A DNA stretch of 53,257 bases. Origin: Nitrospirota bacterium (GTDB lineage Bacteria > Nitrospirota > Nitrospiria > Nitrospirales > Nitrospiraceae). Below the pieces are notes generated by a model that was not told the origin of the DNA, searched no databases, and saw only the letters and a list, made by a program, of their open reading frames with translations. The translations under genes were made by a program, and so were the position numbers. Positions 26,422 to 36,151 of the stretch are shown here, piece after piece; position 1 is the first letter of the stretch, and each line of letters starts with the position of its first letter. Location: NCBI GenBank assembly GCA_020027965.1, contig JAHRHE010000027.1, positions 1-53,257 of the forward strand, given 5' to 3'.

Positions 26422-27826
26422 ATTTGAGGTATTGCAGGAACGCCGTGGCCAGGACGAGGTAGATGGTGGTGCCGGTGATGTCATTAGCCGTCGTGATGAA
26501 GGGACCGGCCGCCACCGCTGGATCGATCGAAAGTCGCCTGAGGATCACCGGCATGATCGTGGCCATGCTGGTGGAGACCAGGAAGGCAATCACGAGTGAG
26601 GCGCCGACCAACATGCCCAGGAATCCCAGCCCGTGCCAGATCCATCCGGCCGCGGTCAAGAGAAGGCCACAGGCGACTCCGAGCAGCAACCCGATCCGGA
26701 CCTCACGAAAAAAGATGACCCTCACATCCGCCAACTCGATGCGGCCGATCGCGAGCCCGCGGATGATCAGCGTGGAGGACTGCAAGCCCACGTTCCCGCC
26801 CATCGCCGCGATGACCGGAATAAAGCTGACGATCGCCACCACCTCCTGGATGGTCAAACGGTAGTACCACAGGATCGCGCCGGAAACGAGCCCGCCGACC
26901 AAATTCGTAAAAAGCCACGGCAGACGCAGGCTGGCCGCCCTCATGATGGAGGACTTCAGTAGACCATCCTCCTCAGTCACGCCGGCCATCTTCATCATGT
27001 CCTCCGTGGCCTCTTCACGGATGACGTCCACGACGTCATCCACCGTGATGATGCCCACCAGCGTGTTGTCTTTTTCCACCACCGGAATGGCGAGCAGATT
27101 GTACCGAGCCACGTGGCGTGCGACCTCCTCCTGATCCATGTCCACCGCCACACTGATGACGTCGCGCGTCATGATATTCTTGAGCGGCGTGGTCGGCGGC
27201 ACGGTCAGGAGCTGGCGAAGGGACAGGACCCCGACCAGGTGGTCATCCTTGTCGGTCACATAGATGTAGAAGACCATTTCCGCGTCGGTGGCCTGCTGAA
27301 GTCGCCGGATGGCATCCTGGACGGTGGCATCCTCGGGAAGCGAGAAAAACTCCGTCGTCATAATGCCGCCAGCCGTATCCTTAGGGTACTTGAGCAGGTC
27401 GGCGATCTCGGTGGAATCCTCGGTTCGCATCAACGCAAGGATTTCCTTGGACACCTCCTCCGGTAGCACACCCAGGATGTAGGCGACATCGTCGGTCGCG
27501 AGATCTTTCAGGAGCCAGGCCACATCCGACGCCGCCAGGTCAGCGAGCACCTGCTGGATGCTCGCAGCATCCAGCTCGCTCAAGACCTGACCACGTGGGG
27601 CCTCCCCGCGGACCAACTCGAAGACCGTGCGGCGGTCCTTGGGCGACGGCAGGTGCATGATCACCTTGGCGATGTCGGCCGGATGCATTCGGCCCAACAT
27701 CTTGCCCAAGTTTGTGATTGCGCCGCGCCGCAGAAGCCGCTGGAATGAGGCGAGGACGAGGTCGAACTTCGTCTGGCCTTTTTCCGCTTCTTTCTCCGCC
27801 TGTCGCGCGCGTTCAACGGGTTGCAT
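26420..27826 (-). CDS. mgtE: Magnesium transporter MgtE
   Basis: 468 residues, usual length. A Mg2+-gated Mg2+ channel of the inner membrane. The N-domain (LLRRGAITNLGKMLGRMHPADIAKVIMHLPSPKDRRTVFELV...) is followed by a CBS pair (MTTEFFSLPEDATVQDAIRRLQ...; NIMTRDVISVAVDMDQEEVARHVARYNLLAIPVV) that senses Mg2+, a plug helix, and five TM helices including FIPVIAAMGGNVGLQSSTLIIRGLAIG and the final PFITTANDITGTTIYLVLATAFL. ATG 27826 is chosen with GGAG nine bases upstream. It is the last gene of the minus-strand housekeeping series. Confidence 0.95.
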   Translation of the reverse strand: MQPVERARQAEKEAEKGQTKFDLVLASFQRLLRRGAITNLGKMLGRMHPADIAKVIMHLPSPKDRRTVFELVRGEAPRGQVLSELDAASIQQVLADLAASDVAWLLKDLATDDVAYILGVLPEEVSKEILALMRTEDSTEIADLLKYPKDTAGGIMTTEFFSLPEDATVQDAIRRLQQATDAEMVFYIYVTDKDDHLVGVLSLRQLLTVPPTTPLKNIMTRDVISVAVDMDQEEVARHVARYNLLAIPVVEKDNTLVGIITVDDVVDVIREEATEDMMKMAGVTEEDGLLKSSIMRAASLRLPWLFTNLVGGLVSGAILWYYRLTIQEVVAIVSFIPVIAAMGGNVGLQSSTLIIRGLAIGRIELADVRVIFFREVRIGLLLGVACGLLLTAAGWIWHGLGFLGMLVGASLVIAFLVSTSMATIMPVILRRLSIDPAVAAGPFITTANDITGTTIYLVLATAFLQYLK

Positions 27827-27840
27827 CACACACTCCAGAG

Positions 27841-27891
27841 GTCGAGGCTAAGGCTAAGGTTGAGAAAGTAGTTCGGCTTCGCCTCGACTTC
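27841..27891. repeat. Low-complexity palindrome (unit AGGCTA/AGGTTG)
   Basis: Left arm 27841-27864 (GTCGAGGCTAAGGCTAAGG...) and right arm 27876-27891. GTCGAGGC (27841-27848) and GCCTCGAC (27881-27888) are perfect complements. It fills the era-mgtE gap and touches the era stop codon. Same unit family as 9293-9387 and 50546-50615. Confidence 0.75.
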
Positions 27892-28774
27892 AATATCCCA
27901 GTGCCGTAAGCGCCTGCTCGTCCTCACGCCACGAAGGCCGCACTTTGACCCAGAGTTCCAAAAACACCTTCATACCAAAGAGCTGTTCCATTTCGATCCG
28001 CGCATAGGTCCCGATCGCCTTGAGCCGGTCGCCGTGCTTGCCGATGACGATGGCCTTCTGGGATTCTTTTTCGACCAAGACCGAGGCGGCGATGCGTGCC
28101 AGCCTGCCCTCCTCCTGGAACCGATCAATCTCCACCGCCACCGCGTACGGGATCTCTTCGCGGGTTTTCTGGAGAATTTTTTCCCGGATGAGCTCGGCCG
28201 CCAGCGTACGCATCGGCTGATCCGTGATCACATCCTCACCGTACAGCGCATCGCCCTCCGGTAGCACCGCCACGGTCAGATCGACCAGTCGGTCCACGTT
28301 CAGTCCAGTCTTCGCCGACAGCGGCACCACCTCGGTCCACCTCAGCATCTGGCTGTAGGACGCGATCAAGGGCAGCAATCTGGGTTTGCTGACCAGATCC
28401 ACCTTGTTAATCAACAGAAATGCGGGACACTCGCCTGACCCGGCAGCCTCCCTCACCCGCTGGATCACAAAGCGATCTCCGGCTCCCGGAGCCGCGGTGC
28501 CCTCCACCATCACATAGAGCAAATCCGCCCCCTCCATGGTCCCCAGAGCCGTTCGCACCATGCGCCGATTGAGCTGGTACTCCGGTTTGTGCAGGCCCGG
28601 TGTATCCAGCAGGACGATCTGAGCATCCTCGCGGTGCAGTACCCCCAGGATTCGGGTTCGCGTGGTCTGCGGCGTATCCGAGATGATCGCGATCTTCTCT
28701 CCGAGAAGCGCGTTCAGCAGGGTGGACTTGCCGACATTCGGTCGGCCAATGATCGCGACCGTTCCGGATTTCAT
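27890..28774 (-). CDS. era: GTPase Era
   Basis: 294 residues. GTPase that binds the 3' end of 16S rRNA and assists 30S subunit maturation. G1 GRPNVGKST (10-18), the G2 region TPQTTRTRILG, G3 DTPGLHKP (57-64) and G4 NKVD are all present. The C-terminal KH domain is visible as ESQKAIVIGKHGDRLKAIGTYARIEMEQLFGMKVFLELWVKV. Length matches the family. It lies between ftsB and mgtE with repeat palindromes on both sides. Confidence 0.97.
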   Translation of the reverse strand: MKSGTVAIIGRPNVGKSTLLNALLGEKIAIISDTPQTTRTRILGVLHREDAQIVLLDTPGLHKPEYQLNRRMVRTALGTMEGADLLYVMVEGTAAPGAGDRFVIQRVREAAGSGECPAFLLINKVDLVSKPRLLPLIASYSQMLRWTEVVPLSAKTGLNVDRLVDLTVAVLPEGDALYGEDVITDQPMRTLAAELIREKILQKTREEIPYAVAVEIDRFQEEGRLARIAASVLVEKESQKAIVIGKHGDRLKAIGTYARIEMEQLFGMKVFLELWVKVRPSWREDEQALTALGY

Positions 28775-28790
28775 ATCGGTCCAACGAGCC

Positions 28791-28904
28791 TATGGCCGAT
28801 AGCAAATGGCCGGTAGCATGCCAAATCAGGTCTCACGACAACCCTTCGTTTGATGTTTGGCATAAGCTATCAGCCATCGGCTATCAGCTATGTCCGCTAT
28901 CGGC
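28791..28904. repeat. Low-complexity palindrome (unit GGCCGATAGC/GGCTGATAGC)
   Basis: Left arm 28791-28830 carries TATGGCCGATAGC and ATGGCCGGTAGC units. Right arm 28851-28904 carries AGCTATCAGCCATCGG and CTATCAGCTATG units. The inner stem ATGCCAAA (28818-28825) / TTTGGCAT (28856-28863) is perfect. The right arm enters the last codons of ftsB (28897 on). Confidence 0.85.
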
Positions 28905-29235
28905 TCTTGTCATCCTCCACAATCTGGTACACCGTTTCGCCCGGCCGAACCAATCCTAACCGCTCCCTGGCCAGTTCTTCGATCCTGACGGGATCGTGCT
29001 GGACGCGCTCGATCTCGGTCCGAAGGTCGGCATTCGCACGCTCGAGGTCCCGGATCTCCCGTTCGAGTTGTTGCGCATGGCTCAGCATCCGCAGGTACTG
29101 TGGGACCCCCATCTCCCCGAAGAAGAGCGAACCTACCAGCATGGTCACGGCACCGCCCCCGAGAATCACGGCGATTTTCTTGAAGGTCCCCCGCCGCCGG
29201 TCCATTGCATGGTGCGTATGGTTTCGTTTGGTCAT
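28897..29235 (-). CDS. ftsB: Cell-division protein FtsB/DivIC-like
   Basis: 112 residues. Single TM helix (KIAVILGGGAVTMLVGSLFF, about 20-39) followed by a periplasmic coiled coil (YLRMLSHAQQLEREIRDLERANADLRTEIERVQHDPVRIEELARERLGLVRPGETVYQIV), the typical FtsB/DivIC layout. It would form the FtsQBL complex at the septum. A start at the internal Met-11 is possible. Eno-ftsB adjacency is common in bacteria and supports the call. The last codons are within the neighbouring repeat palindrome. Confidence 0.88.
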   Translation of the reverse strand: MTKRNHTHHAMDRRRGTFKKIAVILGGGAVTMLVGSLFFGEMGVPQYLRMLSHAQQLEREIRDLERANADLRTEIERVQHDPVRIEELARERLGLVRPGETVYQIVEDDKSR

Positions 29236-29317
29236 AATTCCAAGCCTTCAGCTCTCCGCAATCAGCCGTCAGCGTTGAGCTCTTGACCGAATACTTTTAC
29301 CTTTCTACTTTTGCTTT
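29236..29317. repeat. Low-complexity spacer between eno and ftsB
   Basis: Contains CAGCTCTCCGCAATCAGCCGTCAGCGTTGAGCT, with a weak AGCTC/GAGCT stem, followed by a T-rich run of CTTTT-type units (29291-29318). It looks like a one-sided or decayed member of the palindrome class. No gene. Confidence 0.4.
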
Positions 29318-30610
<1,293 letters not shown>

Positions 30611-31072
30611 TTAGCCTTCCTGCACGGACACTATGGCCAAGTCGCTCACTCGACTCTTCAGCGCATACACATAGTCGTCAAAGATGATTTTTGTGGATCC
30701 ATACGCTAACTCAGGCGGCACAACCGCTATGTCAACCTCCGCACGCGTTTCGACTCGCTTGACTGTCACATTAATGCGAACTGGGGTGGTGGTCCGTCCG
30801 TACCACCGCACCAAGGCCGTCTTTTCCCCTGACACAACTCCCGTATTGACATCGCTTGCTTTGACCGCGAACCCTACGGAGTTCAGTGCCTCCACTGCAG
30901 ATCTGAACGTCTCTTCATAGCCGGACTTGGTTCGGAAGGTTCCTTTGCTTGTGTCCGCACAGCCCGTGAGTCCGTACATCACACCCAACAACGAAAGGCC
31001 TACCGCGAGCCGTACAACAAGAATGGTCTGCCTAAACCGTCTACCATCCTCAGTGACAGGCTGACCTGACAT
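30611..31072 (-). CDS. Lipoprotein of unknown function
   Basis: 153 residues if started at ATG 31072. An N-terminal basic segment and TM-like stretch LVVRLAVGLSLLGVMYGLTGC give a lipobox Cys. The mature domain (TSKGTFRTKSGYEETFRSAVEALNSVGFAVKASDVNTGVVSGEKTALVRWYGRTTTPVRINVTVKRVETRAEVDIAVVP) is a mixed alpha/beta fold in which a short helix is followed by strands. AGGAG directly abuts this ATG, so the true start may differ. The longer reading to 31180 passes through the repeat-rich region. Not recognised. Confidence 0.65.
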   Translation of the reverse strand: MSGQPVTEDGRRFRQTILVVRLAVGLSLLGVMYGLTGCADTSKGTFRTKSGYEETFRSAVEALNSVGFAVKASDVNTGVVSGEKTALVRWYGRTTTPVRINVTVKRVETRAEVDIAVVPPELAYGSTKIIFDDYVYALKSRVSDLAIVSVQEG

Positions 31073-31515
31073 CTCCTCACTGCGCGCGTCCACCGACTCC
31101 CCCTTCCCATACCCCCACTCGAGTCCGGAAGGAAAAGCAGCGGCCGGGCTGACGCTAACTGCGCACGTCATTTTCACCAACCCACCCCGGGCAGGCTCTT
31201 CTTACCCACCCGCCCCGAGCCTGCCAAGACAGGCTCTTGACCCGTGGGACGCGCCCTTGCCCGAGCGAGCACCCGTCCATTTGTTTTCCCCTCTCAGAGT
31301 GTGTGGCGGGGGTGCCTCTAACTGCGCGCGTCGAGCGAGCACACCGTCCTCCTACGCCCTGAACAATCAGGCTTGTGTGCGCGGTGCGCGAGCTTAGACC
31401 CGTTGCATTCCCAGAGCAACGGGTGCCCCGCAGCCTGGCTGCCCCGCCCCTTCCCTCCTGAGTGGGCGCTCTGCGAGCACGGGAGTCAGTCCGGCCGCTC
31501 CCCCTCATGACCCGG
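31073..31515. other. 440-base GC-rich gap with alternative hairpins and G-runs
   Basis: No convincing gene. Three similar 15-base stretches occur (ACTGCGCGCGTCC near 31079, ACTGCGCACGTC near 31158, ACTGCGCGCGTCG near 31320), and a GAGCGAGCAC motif occurs twice (about 31263 and 31334). GGCAGGCTC (31190-31198) can pair with GAGCCTGCC (31217-31225), but the latter can instead pair with CAGGCTC (31230-31236), making two exclusive stems. The minus strand has four G-runs (GGGG, GGG, GGG, GGGG) between about 31181 and 31216. A minus-strand open frame (31155-31508) looks like a repeat read as protein. Confidence 0.55.
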
Positions 31516-32949
31516 TCATCCCGCCAGCTTCTTCTTCAGCAATTCATTCACCTTCCCCGGATTCGCCTTCCCTCCCGAGGCCTTCATCACATGGCCCACA
31601 AAGAAGCCGAACACCGTCTCCTTGCCGCCGCGGTACTGCGCGACCTGCTGGGGATTCTTGGTGATCACCTCGTCAATGATCTTCCCGAGCGTCGTCTCGT
31701 CTGACACCTGCGTAAGCCCCTTCTCCTGCACGATCTGCTCAGGCGTCTTCCCGCTGGCATAGAGCTCAGGAAAAATGTCCCGAGCCACCTTCAGGCTGAT
31801 CGTCCTGCCGTCCACCAGCTTGAGCAGGCTCACTAGGCGCTCCGGGCTGACCGGAGAAGCCGCCGCGTCCGTGCCGGCATTGTTCAACTCCCGCAGGAGC
31901 TCGCCCATCACCCAGTTGCTCATGGTCTTGGGCTGGTCATACAGCTTGACGCAGGCCTCAAAGTAGTCAGCGAGCGGCTTCTCAGCGGTCAGCACCCCAG
32001 CGTCGTACTCGGGCAAGCCGTACTCGGTCACGAACCGCTTCTGCCTGGCGACCGGCAGCTCCGGGACCGTCTTTCGCAGCTCCTCGATCCACTCCTCCGA
32101 GATACTCAGCGGCACGAGGTCGGGATCCGGAAAATACCGGTAGTCGTGCGCGTCTTCTTTACTGCGCATGACGGCGGTCTCGCCCTTTTCGACGTCCCAG
32201 AGCCGGGTCTCCTGCTGGATCCTGCCGCTCTGACTCAAGACCTTGGTCTGCCGCTTGATCTCATACTCCAGCGCGTCCTTCACGAACTTGAAAGAGTTGA
32301 TGTTCTTGAGCTCCACCTTGGTCCCAAGCTCAGTGGTCCCTACTGGGCGGAGCGACAGATTCGGCTCGCAGCGCAAGCTGCCCTGCTCCATGTTCCCATC
32401 ACAGACCTCCAAGTACATGAGGGTATCACGCAGCATTTTGAGGTAGGTCACCACCTCGTCAGCCGAGCGCATATCGGGTTCAGTCACGATCTCCAGCAAT
32501 GGCGTGCCCGCCCGGTTCAGATCAACCCGGCTCCCGTCGGTCCCGCCGTCATGGAGGTTCTTCCCCGCGTCCTCTTCCAGATGCGCGCGACGGATGCGGA
32601 TTTTCTTCTGTGCGCCGGCCCCATTGATCTCTACCCATCCGCTCTCGCAAATCGGCGCCTCGTATTGGGAGATCTGGTAGCCCTTGGGTAGATCGGGATA
32701 GAAATAGTTCTTTCGGGCGAAGCGGTTCCCGGATCGGATGCGACAGTTCAGCGCCAGTCCGGTCCGGATGGCCATCTCGACGGCCTTGTGATTGATGACC
32801 GGGAGGGTCCCCGGCATTCCAAGGCAGACCGGACACGTCTGCGTGTTGGCCGGCAGCCCGAACGTTGTCCCGCAGGCGCAGAACATCTTGGACTGCGTCA
32901 GCAGTTGGGCGTGCACCTCCAACCCGATGACGACCTCGTAGGATCCCAT
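31516..32949 (-). CDS. gatB: Asp/Glu-tRNA amidotransferase subunit B
   Basis: 477 residues, standard. Binds misacylated Glu-tRNA(Gln) or Asp-tRNA(Asn), activates the acyl group with ATP and accepts ammonia from GatA. The family start [21 protein letters not shown] and the zinc cysteines (CACG, CPVC) are seen, then [33 protein letters not shown] and [23 protein letters not shown]. The C-terminal YqeY-like tail ends [20 protein letters not shown] overlaps the stop of the YtxH gene by one base. GatA and GatC are encoded just upstream on the same strand. Confidence 0.97.
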   Translation of the reverse strand: MGSYEVVIGLEVHAQLLTQSKMFCACGTTFGLPANTQTCPVCLGMPGTLPVINHKAVEMAIRTGLALNCRIRSGNRFARKNYFYPDLPKGYQISQYEAPICESGWVEINGAGAQKKIRIRRAHLEEDAGKNLHDGGTDGSRVDLNRAGTPLLEIVTEPDMRSADEVVTYLKMLRDTLMYLEVCDGNMEQGSLRCEPNLSLRPVGTTELGTKVELKNINSFKFVKDALEYEIKRQTKVLSQSGRIQQETRLWDVEKGETAVMRSKEDAHDYRYFPDPDLVPLSISEEWIEELRKTVPELPVARQKRFVTEYGLPEYDAGVLTAEKPLADYFEACVKLYDQPKTMSNWVMGELLRELNNAGTDAAASPVSPERLVSLLKLVDGRTISLKVARDIFPELYASGKTPEQIVQEKGLTQVSDETTLGKIIDEVITKNPQQVAQYRGGKETVFGFFVGHVMKASGGKANPGKVNELLKKKLAG

Positions 32950-33269
32950 CAGCCCTTCTTTTCGCCCGACAGCCGCTCTCGCTCGCGCCGCATCGCCTCG
33001 CGTCCGGCCTCAAAAGCCTCGGTCAGCACCGATTTCTTCTCTGCGATTAATCCACGGCCCCTTCCGACCGCCTTCTCGAATGTCTCACCGGCGGTTTCGG
33101 CCAGCTCACGCAAGCCCTTCTCGGTCCTGCGAGCATACCCCCGCAACTGCTCTCGCGCCTCCTCGCCGACCTGCGGCGCCAGCCACAGCGCCGCGATCGC
33201 GCCCAATGCCGCCCCGCTCAGGAAGGCCAGCAACACAGCCCCTGTCGATACTCCTCTCTCATCCCCCAT
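32949..33269 (-). CDS. YtxH-like membrane protein
   Basis: 106 residues. A glycine/alanine-rich TM helix ([32 protein letters not shown]) precedes an amphipathic charged tail ([34 protein letters not shown]...), the YtxH/gas-vesicle-like layout. Its start overlaps the DUF948 gene by 11 bases and its stop overlaps the gatB start (TGATG). Pairs of DUF948 and YtxH proteins are common; their role, possibly envelope stress, is not firmly known. Confidence 0.8.
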   Translation of the reverse strand: MGDERGVSTGAVLLAFLSGAALGAIAALWLAPQVGEEAREQLRGYARRTEKGLRELAETAGETFEKAVGRGRGLIAEKKSVLTEAFEAGREAMRRERERLSGEKKG

Positions 33270-33663
33270 TTGACTCCCCCCTTTCCGTCCGAACTCGTCC
33301 CTTCACCACAGCCGACGCAGCCTTGAACCCTGCCACCACGCTGGCCAAGTTCACCAGTAGGTTGCCGCTCTTGCCCCGGACCGTCTCATGCACCTGTTGC
33401 ACGGTGTCGCCCAGGTCACCCACAGCGTGAAGGAGGACAGCAGCATGCTCGACGCCATCACGTGCCTGGTCAGCCAAGTCGTTCACATGTTCCGCGGCGG
33501 CTCGGGCCTCCTTGAGCAGTAAGGGCAATTCGCCATTCAGGGTTGCCAGCGCATGCTGCGCCTCCGCAACCGTCCTCCGGACCTGGATCAGGACGGGCAC
33601 CAGGTACGCCACCAGCACCAGAAAGCCAGCTGTAGCTAACCCCACCGCTATTTCAATGACCAT
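33259..33663 (-). CDS. DUF948 membrane protein
   Basis: 134 residues. N-terminal TM helix (VIEIAVGLATAGFLVLVAYLVPVLIQV) followed by a long helical segment with alternating hydrophobic residues (RRTVAEAQHALATLNGELPLLLKEARAAAEHVNDLADQARDGVEHA...), matching DUF948, which resembles methyl-accepting-protein helices. It overlaps the YtxH gene by 11 bases and is 78 bases downstream of gatA. Function unknown. Confidence 0.8.
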   Translation of the reverse strand: MVIEIAVGLATAGFLVLVAYLVPVLIQVRRTVAEAQHALATLNGELPLLLKEARAAAEHVNDLADQARDGVEHAAVLLHAVGDLGDTVQQVHETVRGKSGNLLVNLASVVAGFKAASAVVKGRVRTERGESNGG

Positions 33664-33741
33664 TTATCCCTCCCCATTTCCGTATTGCTCTCTCTACCCT
33701 CGGCCCACTGCCTTTAACCCCTCACGCGTCACACTCGAGGC

Positions 33742-35208
33742 CTAGCGAATGCTCGGCCTCTTTACGCGCCAATTGGTGGCCTGCTCATATGCGTACGCGC
33801 CGCGCAAGACGGTGTCCTCCTGAAACGGCCGTCCCACGATCTGGAGCCCAATCGGCAGCCCGGCCTTGCTGAAGCCGCACGGAAGCGAGATGGCGGGTAC
33901 GCCCGCCAGGTTCACCGAGATCGTATAGATGTCCGACAGGTACATCTGGAGAGGGTCCGCGATCTTCTCCCCGAGCTTGAACGCGGTGGTCGGCATGACC
34001 GGTGTCACGATCAGGTCCACCTCCTGGAACGCCGCCTCGAAATCCTTGCGAATCAGAGTCCGGACCGCCTGCGCTTTGCCGTAGTAGGCGTCATAGTAGC
34101 CGGCGCTCAGCGCATAGGTGCCCAGCATGATTCGCCGCTTCACCTCGGGACCGAACCCTTCCTGCCTGGTCTTCATGTACATTTCCAGGAGGTCTTTCAT
34201 CTGCTTGGAACGGAGCCCGTATCTGACGCCGTCGTAGCGCGCCAGGTTCGAACTGGCCTCGGCGGTAGCAATCACATAATAGGTGGCGATCGCGGCCCCG
34301 GTCGTGGGCAGCGATACATCCTTAATCTCACCCCCGAGCCGCTTGAGTTCTTCGATCGCCTCCCTGACCGCCTGCTCCACCTCCGGGTCGATCCCTTCCG
34401 CAAAATACTCCCTAGGCACGCCGATTTTCAGTTTCTTCAGGTCCTTCTTCTTCAAGGCCCGCGTGTAATCCGGCACCAGTACGTCGGCTGAGGTCGAATC
34501 CAATGGGTCATGCCCGGCGATCACGTTCAGCAGGATCGCCGCATCGGTCACATCCTTGGTGATCGGCCCGATTTGATCCAGCGACGACGCGAAGGCGACC
34601 AGCCCATAGCGGGACACGCGGCCATAGGTGGGCTTCAACCCCACCACCCCGCAACAGGCTGCGGGTTGCCTGATGGATCCACCCGTGTCCGAGCCCAGCG
34701 CCGCCACGCACTCGTCCGCCGCGACCGCCGCCGCGGATCCTCCGCTGGACCCGCCAGGCACGTAGCTAAGGTTCCACGGGTTCCGGCTGGGCCCGAACGC
34801 CGAATTCTCGGTCGAAGACCCCATCGCGAACTCGTCCAGGTTGGTCTTGCCCAGAAGCAGATACCCCTGCCCCCGCAATAGAGCAATCACGCTGGCGTCA
34901 TAGGGCGGGACAAAATTCCCGAGAATCCGAGAGGCGCAGGTGGTCAACACGCTCTCCGTGCAAATGTTGTCCTTGATCGCCAAGGGCATCCCCATCAGCG
35001 GCATGGTCCGGCGCCAGGCCTTGAGCTTCTGATCCAGCGCCTCGGCCTGGGCCATGGCCGACTCCTTGTGTTGCGTGATGAAGGCCTTCACCTTGGGTTC
35101 CACCTGGTTGATGCGGATGGAATAGGCGTACACAATCTCACGAGCGGTCACCTCGCCAGTGGTGAACTGGTCTTGCAACTCATGGAGCGTGAGTTTGTGG
35201 AGCGACAT
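33742..35208 (-). CDS. gatA: Asp/Glu-tRNA amidotransferase subunit A
   Basis: 488 residues, standard. Glutaminase subunit that supplies ammonia to GatB. The amidase catalytic triad is in place: Lys79 (LAIKDN), the cis-Ser in GGSSGGS (Ser154) and the nucleophile in [12 protein letters not shown] (Ser178). C-terminal segments [28 protein letters not shown] and [17 protein letters not shown] are typical. It lies between panD upstream and DUF948 downstream, with a repeat palindrome on its 5' side. Confidence 0.97.
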   Translation of the reverse strand: MSLHKLTLHELQDQFTTGEVTAREIVYAYSIRINQVEPKVKAFITQHKESAMAQAEALDQKLKAWRRTMPLMGMPLAIKDNICTESVLTTCASRILGNFVPPYDASVIALLRGQGYLLLGKTNLDEFAMGSSTENSAFGPSRNPWNLSYVPGGSSGGSAAAVAADECVAALGSDTGGSIRQPAACCGVVGLKPTYGRVSRYGLVAFASSLDQIGPITKDVTDAAILLNVIAGHDPLDSTSADVLVPDYTRALKKKDLKKLKIGVPREYFAEGIDPEVEQAVREAIEELKRLGGEIKDVSLPTTGAAIATYYVIATAEASSNLARYDGVRYGLRSKQMKDLLEMYMKTRQEGFGPEVKRRIMLGTYALSAGYYDAYYGKAQAVRTLIRKDFEAAFQEVDLIVTPVMPTTAFKLGEKIADPLQMYLSDIYTISVNLAGVPAISLPCGFSKAGLPIGLQIVGRPFQEDTVLRGAYAYEQATNWRVKRPSIR

Positions 35209-35217
35209 TGTAAGAAG

Positions 35218-35291
35218 TGTTGAGGTCTAAGTTTTCAGTTTTTAATTGTTTGGACTTACCTCAAAACTAGGAACCAAAACTCACAACTCTC
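35218..35291. repeat. Low-complexity palindrome (GTTTTNAG-type units) between panD and gatA
   Basis: Left arm 35218-35250 (GTGTTGAGGTCTAAGTTTTCAG...) and right arm 35259-35291 (CCTCAAAACTAGGAACC...AAAACTCACAACTCTC) are imperfect reverse complements. AT-rich compared with neighbouring genes. Confidence 0.65.
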
Positions 35292-35646
35292 AGGTCCGGT
35301 TCACGATCCGATTCTGCTCATCCACTTGGATCACCCTCGGCCGATGACGCTTGGCCTCGTCCTCTGCATAAAACTCGTAGCAGAAGATAATGATCTTGTC
35401 CCCGACCACCGCCTTGCGCGCGGTCGGCCCATTCAGCACGATCTCGCCACCGCCCCGCTTCCCGGCCATGGCGTAGGTCGTGAAGCGTTCGCCGTTGTTC
35501 AGGTTCGAGATCATGACCAGTTCGTAAGGCAGAATCCCGGCCGCATCCAGCAAGTCCTCGTCCACGGTCAGGCTGCCATCGTAAGCCAGACAGGCATCGG
35601 TCACAGTTGCTCGGTGGATCTTGGCCCGCAGCATTTGTCTGAACAT
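35290..35646 (-). CDS. panD: Aspartate 1-decarboxylase
   Basis: 118 residues. Makes beta-alanine for pantothenate and coenzyme A. It is a pyruvoyl enzyme made as a proenzyme; the self-cleavage site Gly24-Ser25 (YDGSLT) is present, along with the substrate-binding residues in AKIHRATVT and the segments NGERFTTYAMAGKRGGGEIVLNGPTARKAVVGDKIIIFCYE. GAGGT seven bases before ATG 35646 supports the first Met. It sits between gatC and gatA, an unusual interruption of the gat genes. Confidence 0.97.
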   Translation of the reverse strand: MFRQMLRAKIHRATVTDACLAYDGSLTVDEDLLDAAGILPYELVMISNLNNGERFTTYAMAGKRGGGEIVLNGPTARKAVVGDKIIIFCYEFYAEDEAKRHRPRVIQVDEQNRIVNRT

Positions 35647-35658
35647 GTTTGAGACCTC

Positions 35659-35757
35659 GTTATCTGTTATGCGTAATCCGTAATGGGTGTCAGACCGTTG
35701 CTATTTGCATGCTCTCCCTACTCGTCACACATCACGCCTCACCCATCACGATTCACC
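35659..35757. repeat. Low-complexity palindrome (unit CGTAATG/CATCACG)
   Basis: Left arm 35659-35690 (TTATCTGTTATGCGTAATCCG...) and right arm 35721-35757 (units ACACATCACG, CCTCACC, CATCACG, ATTCACC) are imperfect reverse complements with 7-8-base periodicity. It fills the gatC-panD gap and touches the gatC stop. Related to 14766-14842 and 18430-18523. Confidence 0.75.
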
Positions 35758-36046
35758 GGTCTTCAAGTATCTTGGGGACTCCGAAAAACCCGGCTTCGCT
35801 CTCCGGCGCGTTGGCCAGCGCCTTCTCGGCCGGCAGCGAAGCTCGCGCCTTGTCTTCACGGAACACGTTGGTCTGATCCAGCACCGACGCCGTCGGCTCG
35901 ACCCCCCGGGTGTCCCACGTCTTGAGTTGCTCGACGTAGGTCAGGATGTCGCTCAATTGCTTGGTAAAGGCCTCCTTCTCCGCCTCCGTGATCTCCAACC
36001 GAGCCAGCTTCGCCACCTTTTCGACTTCCGCTTTACTGATTTGCAT
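35753..36046 (-). CDS. gatC: Asp/Glu-tRNA amidotransferase subunit C
   Basis: 97 residues. Small belt-like subunit that holds GatA and GatB together. The family pattern ISKAEVEKVAKLARLEITEAEKEAFTKQLSDILTYVEQLKTWDTRGVEPTASVL is complete. ATG 36046 is used; an in-frame GTG at 36052 lies four bases after GGGAG and could be the start instead, adding two residues. First gat gene in the series, 105 bases after glmS. Confidence 0.95.
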   Translation of the reverse strand: MQISKAEVEKVAKLARLEITEAEKEAFTKQLSDILTYVEQLKTWDTRGVEPTASVLDQTNVFREDKARASLPAEKALANAPESEAGFFGVPKILEDR

Positions 36047-36070
36047 GGTCACTTCGCTCCCTGGCTAGAG

Positions 36071-36150
36071 GCCATGGGCAATGGGTATAGGGGGATCTGC
36101 CGCTTCGTTTCTCTTCCCTATCGCCGATAGCCTATCGCCCATCGCCTGCC
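36071..36150. repeat. Low-complexity palindrome (unit GGCGATAGGC/GGGCAATGG)
   Basis: Left arm 36071-36091 (GCCATGGGCAATGGGTATAGG) and right arm 36116-36150 (CCCTATCGCCGATAGCC...) are imperfect reverse complements. It separates glmS and gatC and ends directly before the glmS stop. Same unit family as 49985-50078. Confidence 0.8.
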
Positions 36151-36151
36151 T

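Noticed and set aside
31155-31508. Minus-strand frame of 117 codons in the GC-rich gap
   Set aside because: Reads through short internal repeats and hairpins, with no ribosome site; treated as a non-coding or repeat region.
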